Assembly (NCBI GenBank): GCA_023898685.1
Contig: CP060234.1
Location: 1,240,001-1,304,000 of the forward strand
Source of the DNA: Phycisphaeraceae bacterium
Lineage (GTDB): Bacteria; Planctomycetota; Phycisphaerae; Phycisphaerales; UBA1924
DNA: 64,000 nucleotides
Reading direction: 5' to 3'
The notes under the pieces: model-generated
The model's input: only the letters and a program-made list of their open reading frames with translations
Told to the model about the DNA's origin: nothing
Databases searched by the model: none
Translations under genes and position numbers: made by a program
Shown: positions 8,637 through 16,883 of the stretch, piece after piece
Position numbering within the stretch: the first letter of the stretch is position 1
How the letters are laid out: each line of letters opens with the position of its first letter

Positions 8637-9382
8637 GGGCACCCCCCGAGGAACGAGGACACGAACAGATTGACGTCGGCGAGGTCGAACAACCCGTCGG
8701 CGTTGAGGTCGGCGATGGGGTCGAGGCCGACAAAGCCGGTGACGAAGGTGGTGACGTCGGCGAGGTCGAGCAGGCCGAAGGGCGGGGCGAGATCGGCGGG
8801 GCAAGTCCATTCAAGGGCGATGTTGTCGAGGCCGCATTGGTCGTCCGGCGGGTTCAGATTGCAGAACATCTCCATCGCGATGTTGATATCTGACACATCA
8901 GCCATGAGTCCAGGCCAATCACCGCTTTCGATGTCCCAGTACATCGGGTCGACAGGAACGATGATACGGACCCAGTCGGTGATACCCACGGGCGGGTAGG
9001 CCCCATGCCAGATCGCGACCCCCCCCGGACCGGAGAGCGTGACGGTGTATGGGGTGTGCCCCCCGCTGCAGAATCCGTTTCCCGGGTAGATGACCCGATG
9101 GTCGTACCGGAGTTGGGCACGCCCTGTGAGCGTGGTCCAGTCTCCCAGATAGGACGCCGGGGGAAAAACGCGCGGAGGATCTTCATCCTGGTTGCCTTGG
9201 CCGATCAGAAACCCGCCGGAGTTGCCGCCGGCCGCCGACCAGCTGGTGGCGACGTCCGAGACGACCCAGCCATCTGTGCTGTCGTCGAATGTCGAGATGA
9301 CGGGGATTGCGGGCGTCTGGGCGCGGGCGCCGTGGGCCGCCGCCGCACCGAAGAGCGCTGCCAGAAAACACGTGGTCTTCAT
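8633..9382 (-). CDS. Secreted laminin-B-like domain protein with GC-type dockerin
   Basis: 249 residues from the ATG at 9382, preceded by GAAGGAG; a GTG three codons upstream is less likely. The signal peptide is MKTTCFLAALFGAAAAHGARA. The mature part matches the laminin B (domain IV) pattern: FDDSTDGW near the start, a GNSGGFLIGQGNQDEDPP stretch, a LGDWTTLTGRAQLRYDHR strand and a closing CGLDNIAL. Such domains are beta-sandwiches in extracellular matrix-like proteins. The dockerin is TCPADLAPPFGLLDL plus DLNADGLFDLADV, ending GGCP. Its terminal codons GGG GGG TGC CCA TGA contain the next gene's ATG. Confidence 0.82.
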   Translation of the reverse strand: MKTTCFLAALFGAAAAHGARAQTPAIPVISTFDDSTDGWVVSDVATSWSAAGGNSGGFLIGQGNQDEDPPRVFPPASYLGDWTTLTGRAQLRYDHRVIYPGNGFCSGGHTPYTVTLSGPGGVAIWHGAYPPVGITDWVRIIVPVDPMYWDIESGDWPGLMADVSDINIAMEMFCNLNPPDDQCGLDNIALEWTCPADLAPPFGLLDLADVTTFVTGFVGLDPIADLNADGLFDLADVNLFVSSFLGGCP

Positions 9383-9404
9383 TCTTGACACTCCTTCGTG
9401 TCGG

Positions 9405-11906
9405 TTACGGGCACCCCCCCGTGAACGCGATGATGAACGCCTGGAGATCCGCCAGATCCCACACGCCCGCCGGCGGGGCGAGGTCGGCGGCGGGGTCGTG
9501 GGCCAGGAAGCCGACGATGAACGCCGAGATGTCGTCGAGGTCGAGCACGCCGTAGGGCTCGGCGAGGTCGGCCGGGTTGCAGGGGCCGTTGAACGACACG
9601 AGGACGGCCCCGTCGCCCTGCGGGGCGGGCATCACCGCGGTGTTCCCCGCGGCGTCCATCGCGAGCGCGGATGGTGCGTAGTCGAGGTCGAGCGTCCCGG
9701 TCGCGTCGAGCGTGGCGGGGTCGATCATGGTCAGGCGGCCGTTCTCCGAGTGCGTCCAGCCGAACTGGCCGCCGAGTGTGGTCGCGGCCGTGCCGTCGGC
9801 GGCGTAGAGCACGCCGCCTCGGAGTTCGAGGCCCGTGACCTTGTCGGTCATGGGCAGGTTGTCGGCGAGGACGGGGATCGAGAGGTCGATCACGCCCACG
9901 CGGGTGTCGCCCCACATGTTGACGAACAGGCGGTTGTTGGCGAGGTCGTGCACGAGGTGCCAGGGCGAGGTGCCGGCATTGACGGTGTTGATCACGCCCG
10001 GCACCGGGGCGCTCATGTCGATGACCGAGACGTTGTTGCTGTTGCGGTTGGCGACGAACAGGCGGGTGCCGTCGGCGCTGAAGGCGACGTAGGTCGGGAA
10101 GTCGCCGACGGCGATGGTGCGCTCCACCGTCCACGAGGCGGTGTCGATGATGGTGACGGCGTTGTCGAAGGAGCCCGCGACGGCGAGCTTCGAGCCGTCG
10201 GCCGAGAGGTCGATCCCGCTCGACTGGTTGTAGGAGTAGCCCACGCCGCCCATGTTGCCCGTCGGCAGCTTGAAGCCCTCGACGCTCAGGGTGTTGAGGT
10301 TGATCCGCCAGACGCCGTCGCCGCTGGCGACGACGGGGATGTAGGCGTACACGCCGTCGGGGCTGATCTCGACCTGCGAGCCGCGGGTCGAGATGTTGAT
10401 GTTGGTCGTGGTCGCGGTGGCGAGGTCGACGACGCTGGCGAAGGACGAGTCGAGGTTCGCGACGACGGCCTTGGTCCCGTCGGGCGTGATCGCGACGCCG
10501 CTGGGGCGCTCGCCGAGGTGGGCGTAGCCGGTCACCGCGCCGGTCGCGGTGTCGATGATCGAGAGTGTGTCGGAGAAGATCGATACACCGACCGCGACCG
10601 TGCCGTCGGCGCTGATCGCGGCGGTGCGGCAGCGGTCGCCCTCGGGCGCGGGCCCAGAGAGCTGGAAGGCCTCGAGGCCGGCCCCGCCGCCGCCGTTGGT
10701 GTTGACGACGACGAGGTCGTCGCCGAAGGTGGTCGAGCACATCGCGGCCCGGTAGTCGACGGGCGAGACGGCGCCCACGTCGCAGGACACCGCGTTGTTC
10801 GCGTTGGTGACGAGCGTGCCCGCCGCGAAGTTGATCACCGAGCCGCGGAAGCCGATGCTCACGGCGTACTGGCCGTCGTAGGTGGGCAGGAGGTCGTTGT
10901 TGCTCGCGGTGTCGAGCGCGAAGCCGATGGGCAGGCCGGTGGTCAGGTCGATCAGCTGGGCCGCGTTCTGGATGCCGACCACGGCCCGGGTCGCGTCGGC
11001 GTTCACGGCGACGGGGCCCCACAGGTCGGCGGTGGCGGTGATCGTGCCGGTGACCGTCTCCGACGCGAGATCGACCCTCGTCAGCGTCCGGCTCGGGTAG
11101 TTGTGGGCGACGATCGCGGTCGTCCCGTCGGCCGACATCCCGAGGCCGAAGGGGGCGTCGGCGACCGCGAGCCGATGGACCGCGCCCGTCGCTGCGTTGA
11201 TGAACTGCACCTCGTCGTTGCCCAGATCGATGTTGATCAGACGCGTGTTGTCGATGAACACCGGGCCGCCGTACTGGACGTTGACCGCGGGCGCCTCGAA
11301 CGAGAACGAGAGGCGTGACCAGGTATCAATGCCAGGGATGGTGCGTTCGACGCTCGCGGTCGCGATGTTGATGATGTAGGTCGTGCCATCGAAAGCCGCG
11401 TGCACCGCCGCCCTCGCGCCGTCGGGGCTGATCGAGACCGAGCCCGGCGCGTTGCCAACGGGGATCACGGCGGTTTCGGCCAGCGTGTTCAGGTCGACGA
11501 TCGAGACGGTCGCGGTATCGACGCAGGCGACCACGGCGGCCTGCCCGTCGGGCGTGATGTCCAGCGCCTGGGCCGCGCCAGAGACGGGCGCCTCGCCCTC
11601 GAACGTCCTGGTCGCCGCGTCCCAGAGGATCAGGTTGCCGCTCTCGCGGTGGGCGATGACGATCGTCGAGCCGTCGGGCGTGAAGACCACGTCGGAGGGC
11701 GCGTCGCCCTCGGGGTCGCTGCCGGTGAACACGAACGCGCCGGCGCCGGAGCCGCGTGTGGCGTGGCCGAGGTCGGGCACCTGGAGTTTCGAGGCGACCT
11801 CCACACGGGTCGTGAAGTCGGCGTCCCCGTCGGGGTGGACACATTCCGAAGCCAGACCGACGGCGGACCCCGAGCACAGAACGAGCGACATGATGACGGC
11901 GCGCAT
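9405..11906 (-). CDS. Secreted YVTN-type beta-propeller with GC-type dockerin
   Basis: 833 residues and the first gene of the operon. AGAGGGG lies five bases before the ATG at 11906. The signal peptide (MRAVIMSLVLCSGSAVGLA) is followed by a long array of about 40-residue blades (DVVFTPDGSTIVIAHRESGN, ITPDGTKAVVANLDSS, FSADGTRLFVANRNSNNVSV) of YVTN/Lgl-like type, apparently two seven-bladed propellers. The dockerin's first loop is usual (GPCNPADLAEPYGVLDL), but the second is replaced by a copy of the first type (DLAPPAGVWDLADL) and lacks the Asp/Asn ladder, so it probably binds calcium weakly if at all. It ends GGCP. Likely a structural or binding protein. Confidence 0.85.
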   Translation of the reverse strand: MRAVIMSLVLCSGSAVGLASECVHPDGDADFTTRVEVASKLQVPDLGHATRGSGAGAFVFTGSDPEGDAPSDVVFTPDGSTIVIAHRESGNLILWDAATRTFEGEAPVSGAAQALDITPDGQAAVVACVDTATVSIVDLNTLAETAVIPVGNAPGSVSISPDGARAAVHAAFDGTTYIINIATASVERTIPGIDTWSRLSFSFEAPAVNVQYGGPVFIDNTRLINIDLGNDEVQFINAATGAVHRLAVADAPFGLGMSADGTTAIVAHNYPSRTLTRVDLASETVTGTITATADLWGPVAVNADATRAVVGIQNAAQLIDLTTGLPIGFALDTASNNDLLPTYDGQYAVSIGFRGSVINFAAGTLVTNANNAVSCDVGAVSPVDYRAAMCSTTFGDDLVVVNTNGGGGAGLEAFQLSGPAPEGDRCRTAAISADGTVAVGVSIFSDTLSIIDTATGAVTGYAHLGERPSGVAITPDGTKAVVANLDSSFASVVDLATATTTNINISTRGSQVEISPDGVYAYIPVVASGDGVWRINLNTLSVEGFKLPTGNMGGVGYSYNQSSGIDLSADGSKLAVAGSFDNAVTIIDTASWTVERTIAVGDFPTYVAFSADGTRLFVANRNSNNVSVIDMSAPVPGVINTVNAGTSPWHLVHDLANNRLFVNMWGDTRVGVIDLSIPVLADNLPMTDKVTGLELRGGVLYAADGTAATTLGGQFGWTHSENGRLTMIDPATLDATGTLDLDYAPSALAMDAAGNTAVMPAPQGDGAVLVSFNGPCNPADLAEPYGVLDLDDISAFIVGFLAHDPAADLAPPAGVWDLADLQAFIIAFTGGCP

Positions 11907-12007
11907 GGATACCCCTCTCTCGATATGTCACGCGGCGGCGGAATCCGCCGGGACACCGATTGTACAGGAAGGGGTCGCCTTTCCAAACGAAAACCGAGTC
12001 GGGCCGC

Positions 12008-12685
12008 TCAGATACAGCCGGTCATGAACGCGTCGACATAGAGCAGGACGTCGTCGAGGTCGAACAGGCCATCGGTGTTCAGGTCGGCGATCGGGTCGCC
12101 GCCCAGGAAGCCCGCGATGAACGCGTTGACATCGGCGAGGTCGAGCAGCCCGAACGGCTCGGCGAGGTCGGCCGGGTTGCAGGCCGGGATCTCCACGATT
12201 CCGCGGAGGATCCGGTAGAGGGAGTCGGGGTAGTTGTCCCAGACCATCGTGCCGTTGTGCGGGTTGTTCACGGCGATGTACCGATCTTCTGCGGACCAGA
12301 AGTCCGGCTGCCCCGGGCGCCAATTGGTGAACGAGACCGCCGAGCCGTCCACCCACTCCCAGTTGTCGGGGTTGAGGAAGTCGAGCGGCGCCGGGCATGT
12401 GAACCCGACCCAGAAGTCCTCGCCGGCTCCCGCCCCGGTCAGGAAGGCCTGGCGCAGGAACTCATTCTCCTCGGTGGTGTTGACGCTCGCGAGGTGGCCG
12501 CCGCGCGAAGCGGCGAAGGCCTCGGTCGCCGTCCACGGGGCGGGGGTGTCGGTCAGCGCGTAGCGGTGGCCGTTGCCACCATCGGCGACCGGCCAGACGA
12601 CAGAATCGACAAGCGAGGACTGGGCCCCGGCTCCGCACGCGGCGGCACCGAGCATCGCGATCGGGCAGGTCATACGCATCGTCAT
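12008..12685 (-). CDS. Secreted C-type lectin-fold protein with GC-type dockerin (ends GCI)
   Basis: 225 residues from the ATG at 12685, preceded by GGGAGGGG; a second ATG two codons in is possible. The signal peptide is followed by a C-type lectin domain (about residues 28-150) with the expected order: HRYALTDTPAPWTATEAFAA, GGHLASVNTTEENEF, DFWVGF, WEWVDGSAVSFTNWRPGQPD and a closing motif near MVWDNYP. Its bacterial relatives bind carbohydrate or other ligands. The dockerin has loops LAEPFGLLDLADV and DLNTDGLFDLDDV and ends GCI, the only member here without a final Pro. It lies 101 bases upstream of the six-gene operon and may be read into it. Confidence 0.84.
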   Translation of the reverse strand: MTMRMTCPIAMLGAAACGAGAQSSLVDSVVWPVADGGNGHRYALTDTPAPWTATEAFAASRGGHLASVNTTEENEFLRQAFLTGAGAGEDFWVGFTCPAPLDFLNPDNWEWVDGSAVSFTNWRPGQPDFWSAEDRYIAVNNPHNGTMVWDNYPDSLYRILRGIVEIPACNPADLAEPFGLLDLADVNAFIAGFLGGDPIADLNTDGLFDLDDVLLYVDAFMTGCI

Positions 12686-12764
12686 CGGTCCCCTCCCCCC
12701 CGGTGAAGGTGAGCATAACGCGACCTCCGCCCGTCTCCAAGCCTCTTCTCTACCCTGGAGGTTC

Positions 12765-15098
12765 TCAGGGACACCCGCCCGTGAAGGCCTCGATGAAAGC
12801 GCCGATGTCGCCAAGGTCCCACACCCCGTTGCCGTCGATGTCGGCCGCGGCGCCCTGGGCGATGAACGCCGAGGTGAATGCGGCGATGTCCGCGAGGTCG
12901 AGCGTGCCCAGCGGGTCCGCGATGTCGGCCGCGTTGCAGCCCTGGAACTCCGGGTCGTACTGGAGCACCATGAACCCGTACGCGGGGATCGACAGCGTCG
13001 CCCGCTGATCGAACCCGTCGCGGGGGACCGCCTCGGTCTGGAACATGCCGGCGGTGCCGACGCCGTGCCCACCGTATTGCGTCGCGTCGTTGTTGATCAG
13101 GACGCCCCAAGCGCCCGCGCGGGGCAGACCCAGCAGGTACTGCGGGTACGCAACGTTCGAGATATTGGCGACGATGACGTACGACCGCCCGTCGTCGCCC
13201 CAACGCCCGAACGCCATCACGTCGCCCCCCTCGTTGACGTGGTAGACACTGATCGGGCTGTCGGCCCAGAGCGAGGGCTTGGACGTGCGCAGGTGGATCA
13301 GGTCGCGGTAGAACGCGAACACGCCGGCATAGGTCGTCTTGTGCGACCAGTCGATCTTGTTCGCCTCCCAGCCCTCGTCCTCGAGCCACGCGGTGCCTTG
13401 AAGGATCGCCGGCACGCCTTTCGCCGTCAGTGTCAAGCCGTTGGCGAGCGTCTGGAGCCCGCGCGACTCGTCGCTGCCGGGGCTTGAGGGGTTCCACTCG
13501 GTCACCGCTCGCTGGTGCCCATTGAGGGGCCATGCGTCGTCGTGCAGTTCGAAATAGTTGAGGGCCTTGCTGCCGACAGATCCGCCCGTGCCGTCGAGGG
13601 TCGCGGCGAGCGATCCCATGTTCGGGCTGCCGCCCCCCGCCTCGGCGTAGGCCGCGGCACGGATCGCGTTCTTGAACGCGTTGTGATACTGCGCGTCGAA
13701 CCCGAGCCCCCCGGGCGTCGCGCCCACGGTCCACGTGTCGTCGTTGTACTGCTCGGCGATCACGTGCCTGTCGGCGAAGCGGTTGTCGACATGGTCGTTG
13801 AGCCTCCGCATCAGCGTCTGCCCGCTGCCCCACTGGGGCGTCCAGCCCGAGTCGGTCATCGCCATCACCGCGTCGACGCGGTAGCCATCGAGGCGGTAGT
13901 CGCCCAGAAACAGGTCGATGCTGTCGGCGAAGTAGTCGCGCACATTCGCGTCGTCGAAGTCGTGCTGGTCGCCCCAGGGCGTCGAGACCGCGGGGCTGTC
14001 GTAGTAGATCTGCGTTCCGTCGTAGTTCCAGAGGTAGTTCTCGTTGCCCGCGAAGTGGTTCCACACGATGTCGAGCAACACCGCGATGCCGGCGCCGTGC
14101 AGGGCGTCGACCATCGCTTTGAAGTCGTCGACCGTGCCCAGCTTGCTCTCGACCGCCCATGCGCTGATCGGGTTGTACCCCCCTGAGAAGTCGCCCGGGA
14201 ACTCGTTGATCGGGTTGAGCATCACCGCGTTGACGCCCAGCTCCTCGAGGTGATCGACGCGGTTGGCGACATCGATGTAGCGCGAAGGGTTCGGGGCCGA
14301 GCCGTGCGGATCGTTGCGCCCAGAGAACGACCCGACGTGGAGCTGGTAGACGACCATCTGCTCCAGCGGCGCGGGGCTGAAGCCCTGGGTTTGCCACGCG
14401 TAGTCGTCCTGGTCGACGATTACGCTGTTGTAGTTGTCGGTGGGCACGAGCTGTTCGGCCCGGGCGTCGGGCTTCCAGATCCCGCCGCTGAAGTAGTACT
14501 TGTACATTTGCCCCGCGTGCGCCCCGGGCACGAAGCCGACGAAGTCCTCGCCGACCTTCGCGATCGGGTTCGCGGTCGACCAGTTGTTGAACTCGCCCCT
14601 CACAGCGCACGTCGACCGCGACGGCGCCCAGACGCGGAAGACCGTGCCGCCATCGACGGGGGTCGAGCCGTAGGGCGCGTGCGTGAGCGTCGCGAAGTCG
14701 AGCGTCCACGCGTCCGGGGGCGGGTTGTCGCGCACGCCCGACGGCCCGAGGTAGTCCGCGTCGGTCCCGTCGACCGCCTCGATGACGTAGCTCAGCGTGG
14801 TCGTGGCGGTCGACGGGATGCTCGCCTGCCAGATGTCGTAGGGCCCGCGTGTCGCGACGACCGTCGCGGCGGCCGCGTGGCTCGTCCCGTCGTCCCAGAG
14901 CGCGCTCGCGGAGGTCAGATCGCCCCGGTAGGCCTGGAAGCGCACGACGAACGCCTCGCCGTCCATCGGCACGCGGGGCGAGCGGTCCTGCCAACCAACG
15001 TGGCTCAGCCCGTCCCACTCGACGTTGTTGTCATGCGTCGCCGCGAGCGCATGGCCCGCCATGGCGCCCAGCGCGCACACACCCAGGGTCTTCAGCAT
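12765..15098 (-). CDS. Secreted GH13 alpha-glucan enzyme (branching-enzyme-like) with GC-type dockerin
   Basis: 777 residues from the ATG at 15098, preceded by GGGAGG. A signal peptide is followed by an Ig-like E-set region, a CBM48-type domain (VFRVWAPSRS, VRGEFNNW) and a TIM-barrel GH13 catalytic domain. The triad is visible: nucleophile Asp409 (YRLDGYRVDAV), acid/base Glu449 (HVIAEQYND) and Asp520 (NYFELHDD). Region I is DIVWNHF. The arrangement and the QLHVGSF start resemble 1,4-alpha-glucan branching enzymes and maltooligosyl trehalohydrolases, but secretion and the dockerin (GCNAADIADPLGTLDL, DIDGNGVWDLGDI, GGCP) argue for extracellular glycogen or starch breakdown. Exact specificity is not readable. 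Confidence 0.87.
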   Translation of the reverse strand: MLKTLGVCALGAMAGHALAATHDNNVEWDGLSHVGWQDRSPRVPMDGEAFVVRFQAYRGDLTSASALWDDGTSHAAAATVVATRGPYDIWQASIPSTATTTLSYVIEAVDGTDADYLGPSGVRDNPPPDAWTLDFATLTHAPYGSTPVDGGTVFRVWAPSRSTCAVRGEFNNWSTANPIAKVGEDFVGFVPGAHAGQMYKYYFSGGIWKPDARAEQLVPTDNYNSVIVDQDDYAWQTQGFSPAPLEQMVVYQLHVGSFSGRNDPHGSAPNPSRYIDVANRVDHLEELGVNAVMLNPINEFPGDFSGGYNPISAWAVESKLGTVDDFKAMVDALHGAGIAVLLDIVWNHFAGNENYLWNYDGTQIYYDSPAVSTPWGDQHDFDDANVRDYFADSIDLFLGDYRLDGYRVDAVMAMTDSGWTPQWGSGQTLMRRLNDHVDNRFADRHVIAEQYNDDTWTVGATPGGLGFDAQYHNAFKNAIRAAAYAEAGGGSPNMGSLAATLDGTGGSVGSKALNYFELHDDAWPLNGHQRAVTEWNPSSPGSDESRGLQTLANGLTLTAKGVPAILQGTAWLEDEGWEANKIDWSHKTTYAGVFAFYRDLIHLRTSKPSLWADSPISVYHVNEGGDVMAFGRWGDDGRSYVIVANISNVAYPQYLLGLPRAGAWGVLINNDATQYGGHGVGTAGMFQTEAVPRDGFDQRATLSIPAYGFMVLQYDPEFQGCNAADIADPLGTLDLADIAAFTSAFIAQGAAADIDGNGVWDLGDIGAFIEAFTGGCP

Positions 15099-15234
15099 CG
15101 CGATCCTCCCGGATCGGCGTGCCCCCGCCACGCGTCACCGTGTCCTAAGCGTATCGGGGCGGCGGGGTCGCTTCGAGGGGGAATCGCGAAGTGTCGAGAC
15201 CGAACCAGGTCCGATTACGGCGGCGCCCCGACCC

Positions 15235-15261
15235 GCGCATCGGGCCCAAAGCCCGATGCGC
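15235..15261. repeat. Perfect 11-bp hairpin between dockerin genes
   Basis: GCGCATCGGGC (15235-15245) and its exact reverse complement (15251-15261) flank a five-base CCAAA loop, with no T run on either strand. It lies between the stop at 15307 and the ATG at 15098. It may stabilise the 3' end of the upstream message or end transcription through another mechanism. Confidence 0.6.
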
Positions 15262-15306
15262 CCTTCGGGCGGATCGGGGTACCGATTCACGATTGAACGA
15301 CGCCCG

Positions 15307-16761
15307 TTACGGGCAGCCGTTGAGGAACGCCGAGATGAACGCCTGCACGTCCAGGAGGTCCCAGATGCCGTTCCCATCAAGGTCCGCGATCGGATCCTGG
15401 CCCAGGAAGCCCGCGATGAACGCGGTCACGTCGGCGAGGTCGAGCACGCCGCAGGGCTCGGCGAGGTCGGCCGCGTTGCAGCCCGCGACGGGAATCCACT
15501 CGATGAACGCGTCGCCCAGCGAGGCGCCGGTGTCGGGGTCGCGCAGGATGACGAAGGCGAGCACGCGGCCGTCGTCGGTCAGCGCCACGTCCTCGGGAGA
15601 GAACGACGATATCGCGACGTTGGTCGAGCCGTCGAGCGCGATCACGTCGCCCTCGCGCGCGATCACGGTCTCGCCATTAAGCACGAGCACGCTGTCGAGG
15701 TTGGTGTCGGGGTTCGACGTGTTGCCCGCGAGCAGGTAGTCGTTGTCGTGCCCGTTCATCGCCGCGATCGCGTCGCCCCACGTCTCGGCGTTGCCCGTGG
15801 TGATGGGCGTGCCGGTCATCGCGATCACCGCGCCGTCACGCACGACCCAGTCGGTGTCGTCGGTGAAATCGCCCCGGGCGAACCAGTGGCCCGCGTTGTC
15901 GACGTCGACGGCGAACACCGCGTCGATCGCCAGGGCCGAGCCGGGCAGCGTCCCGCCGTCGTGCAGCTTGACCTCATTGTTGACCAGCACGGCCTCCTGG
16001 CTGCTGATCGAGGGGTCGATGTCGGCCTCGACAATCCACACCGAGCCATCGGGCGACGAGCTGAACGTGTCGCCGCTGAGCCCGATGTACCCGTCGATCA
16101 CCTCCCCCTCGGCCGCGTTTGTGCCCTCCTGCGAGACGACGGTCGAGCCCTGGTAGAGCGCCGATTCGTAGGCGGAGTTGATGTTCTGGATGAGGTCGGC
16201 CTTGAAGCACACCGTGCCGTCGTTGAGCACGTGCGTCGAGTTGAGGCTGTTGCCGAACAGCTCGTTGCCCGCCCCGTCCGGATCGAACAGCCCGGGCGCC
16301 GCGTCGGACTCGACAACCGCGGCCGACTCGGTCGCGCCGTCGTAGTAGAAGATCACCTCGTCGGTCAGCGTCGTGGCGCCGAGGAGGCGCGAGCCGTAGG
16401 CGTACTGGCCGGCGTCGTTGATCCCGCAGTCGGAGTCGACGAACGAATGGGTCGTGCCCGGGATCGCGGTCGCCCCGCCCTCGATGGCGACGACCGAGCC
16501 GGTTTCGTCGGTCCCCGCGAAGATCACGTCGATCGACGCGCCCACGAAGCCCTTGCAGATCCAGTTGTGTCCGTTCGGGCTGGTGTAGAGCGAGAGGAAG
16601 GCGGTGAACTCCTGCCCGCCCGTTCCCGGCGCCTGGGCCGTGGGGTGGCCCGGGATCTCGGTGTAGAGGATCTGCGCGGTGTAGAGCCCGCTGCAATCCG
16701 CCGGGGCCAGACCCGCCGCGCCCGCGAGCGCCGCGGCGCCGAAACAAAAGACCTGTCGCAT
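15307..16761 (-). CDS. Secreted NxxGxxAF-type repeat protein with GC-type dockerin
   Basis: 484 residues. The ATG at 16761 follows GAAGGAG and starts a signal peptide (MRQVFCFGAAALAGAAG). The much longer frame to 17706 only reads antisense of the nif3-like gene. The mature protein contains repeated short motifs INDAGQYAY, LNDGTVCFKA, VDNAGHWFARG and LTDDGRVLAF, each before a GD-rich segment (REGDVIALDG), matching tandem NxxGxxAF-type beta repeats known from predicted surface proteins. The dockerin (GCNAADLAEPCGVLDL, DLDGNGIWDLLDV) ends NGCP. It is the most upstream gene of the array. Confidence 0.82.
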   Translation of the reverse strand: MRQVFCFGAAALAGAAGLAPADCSGLYTAQILYTEIPGHPTAQAPGTGGQEFTAFLSLYTSPNGHNWICKGFVGASIDVIFAGTDETGSVVAIEGGATAIPGTTHSFVDSDCGINDAGQYAYGSRLLGATTLTDEVIFYYDGATESAAVVESDAAPGLFDPDGAGNELFGNSLNSTHVLNDGTVCFKADLIQNINSAYESALYQGSTVVSQEGTNAAEGEVIDGYIGLSGDTFSSSPDGSVWIVEADIDPSISSQEAVLVNNEVKLHDGGTLPGSALAIDAVFAVDVDNAGHWFARGDFTDDTDWVVRDGAVIAMTGTPITTGNAETWGDAIAAMNGHDNDYLLAGNTSNPDTNLDSVLVLNGETVIAREGDVIALDGSTNVAISSFSPEDVALTDDGRVLAFVILRDPDTGASLGDAFIEWIPVAGCNAADLAEPCGVLDLADVTAFIAGFLGQDPIADLDGNGIWDLLDVQAFISAFLNGCP

Positions 16762-16883
16762 GGAACTCTCCTTCAATCCCGCGCACGCCGGCCCGGGGTC
16801 GCACCAGCGTACCGCGCGGGGCCTGTGGGCCCAACACAATCGCGCGTCGAGTCTGGAGGATTCAGGATCTCCCCGAGGGCGAG

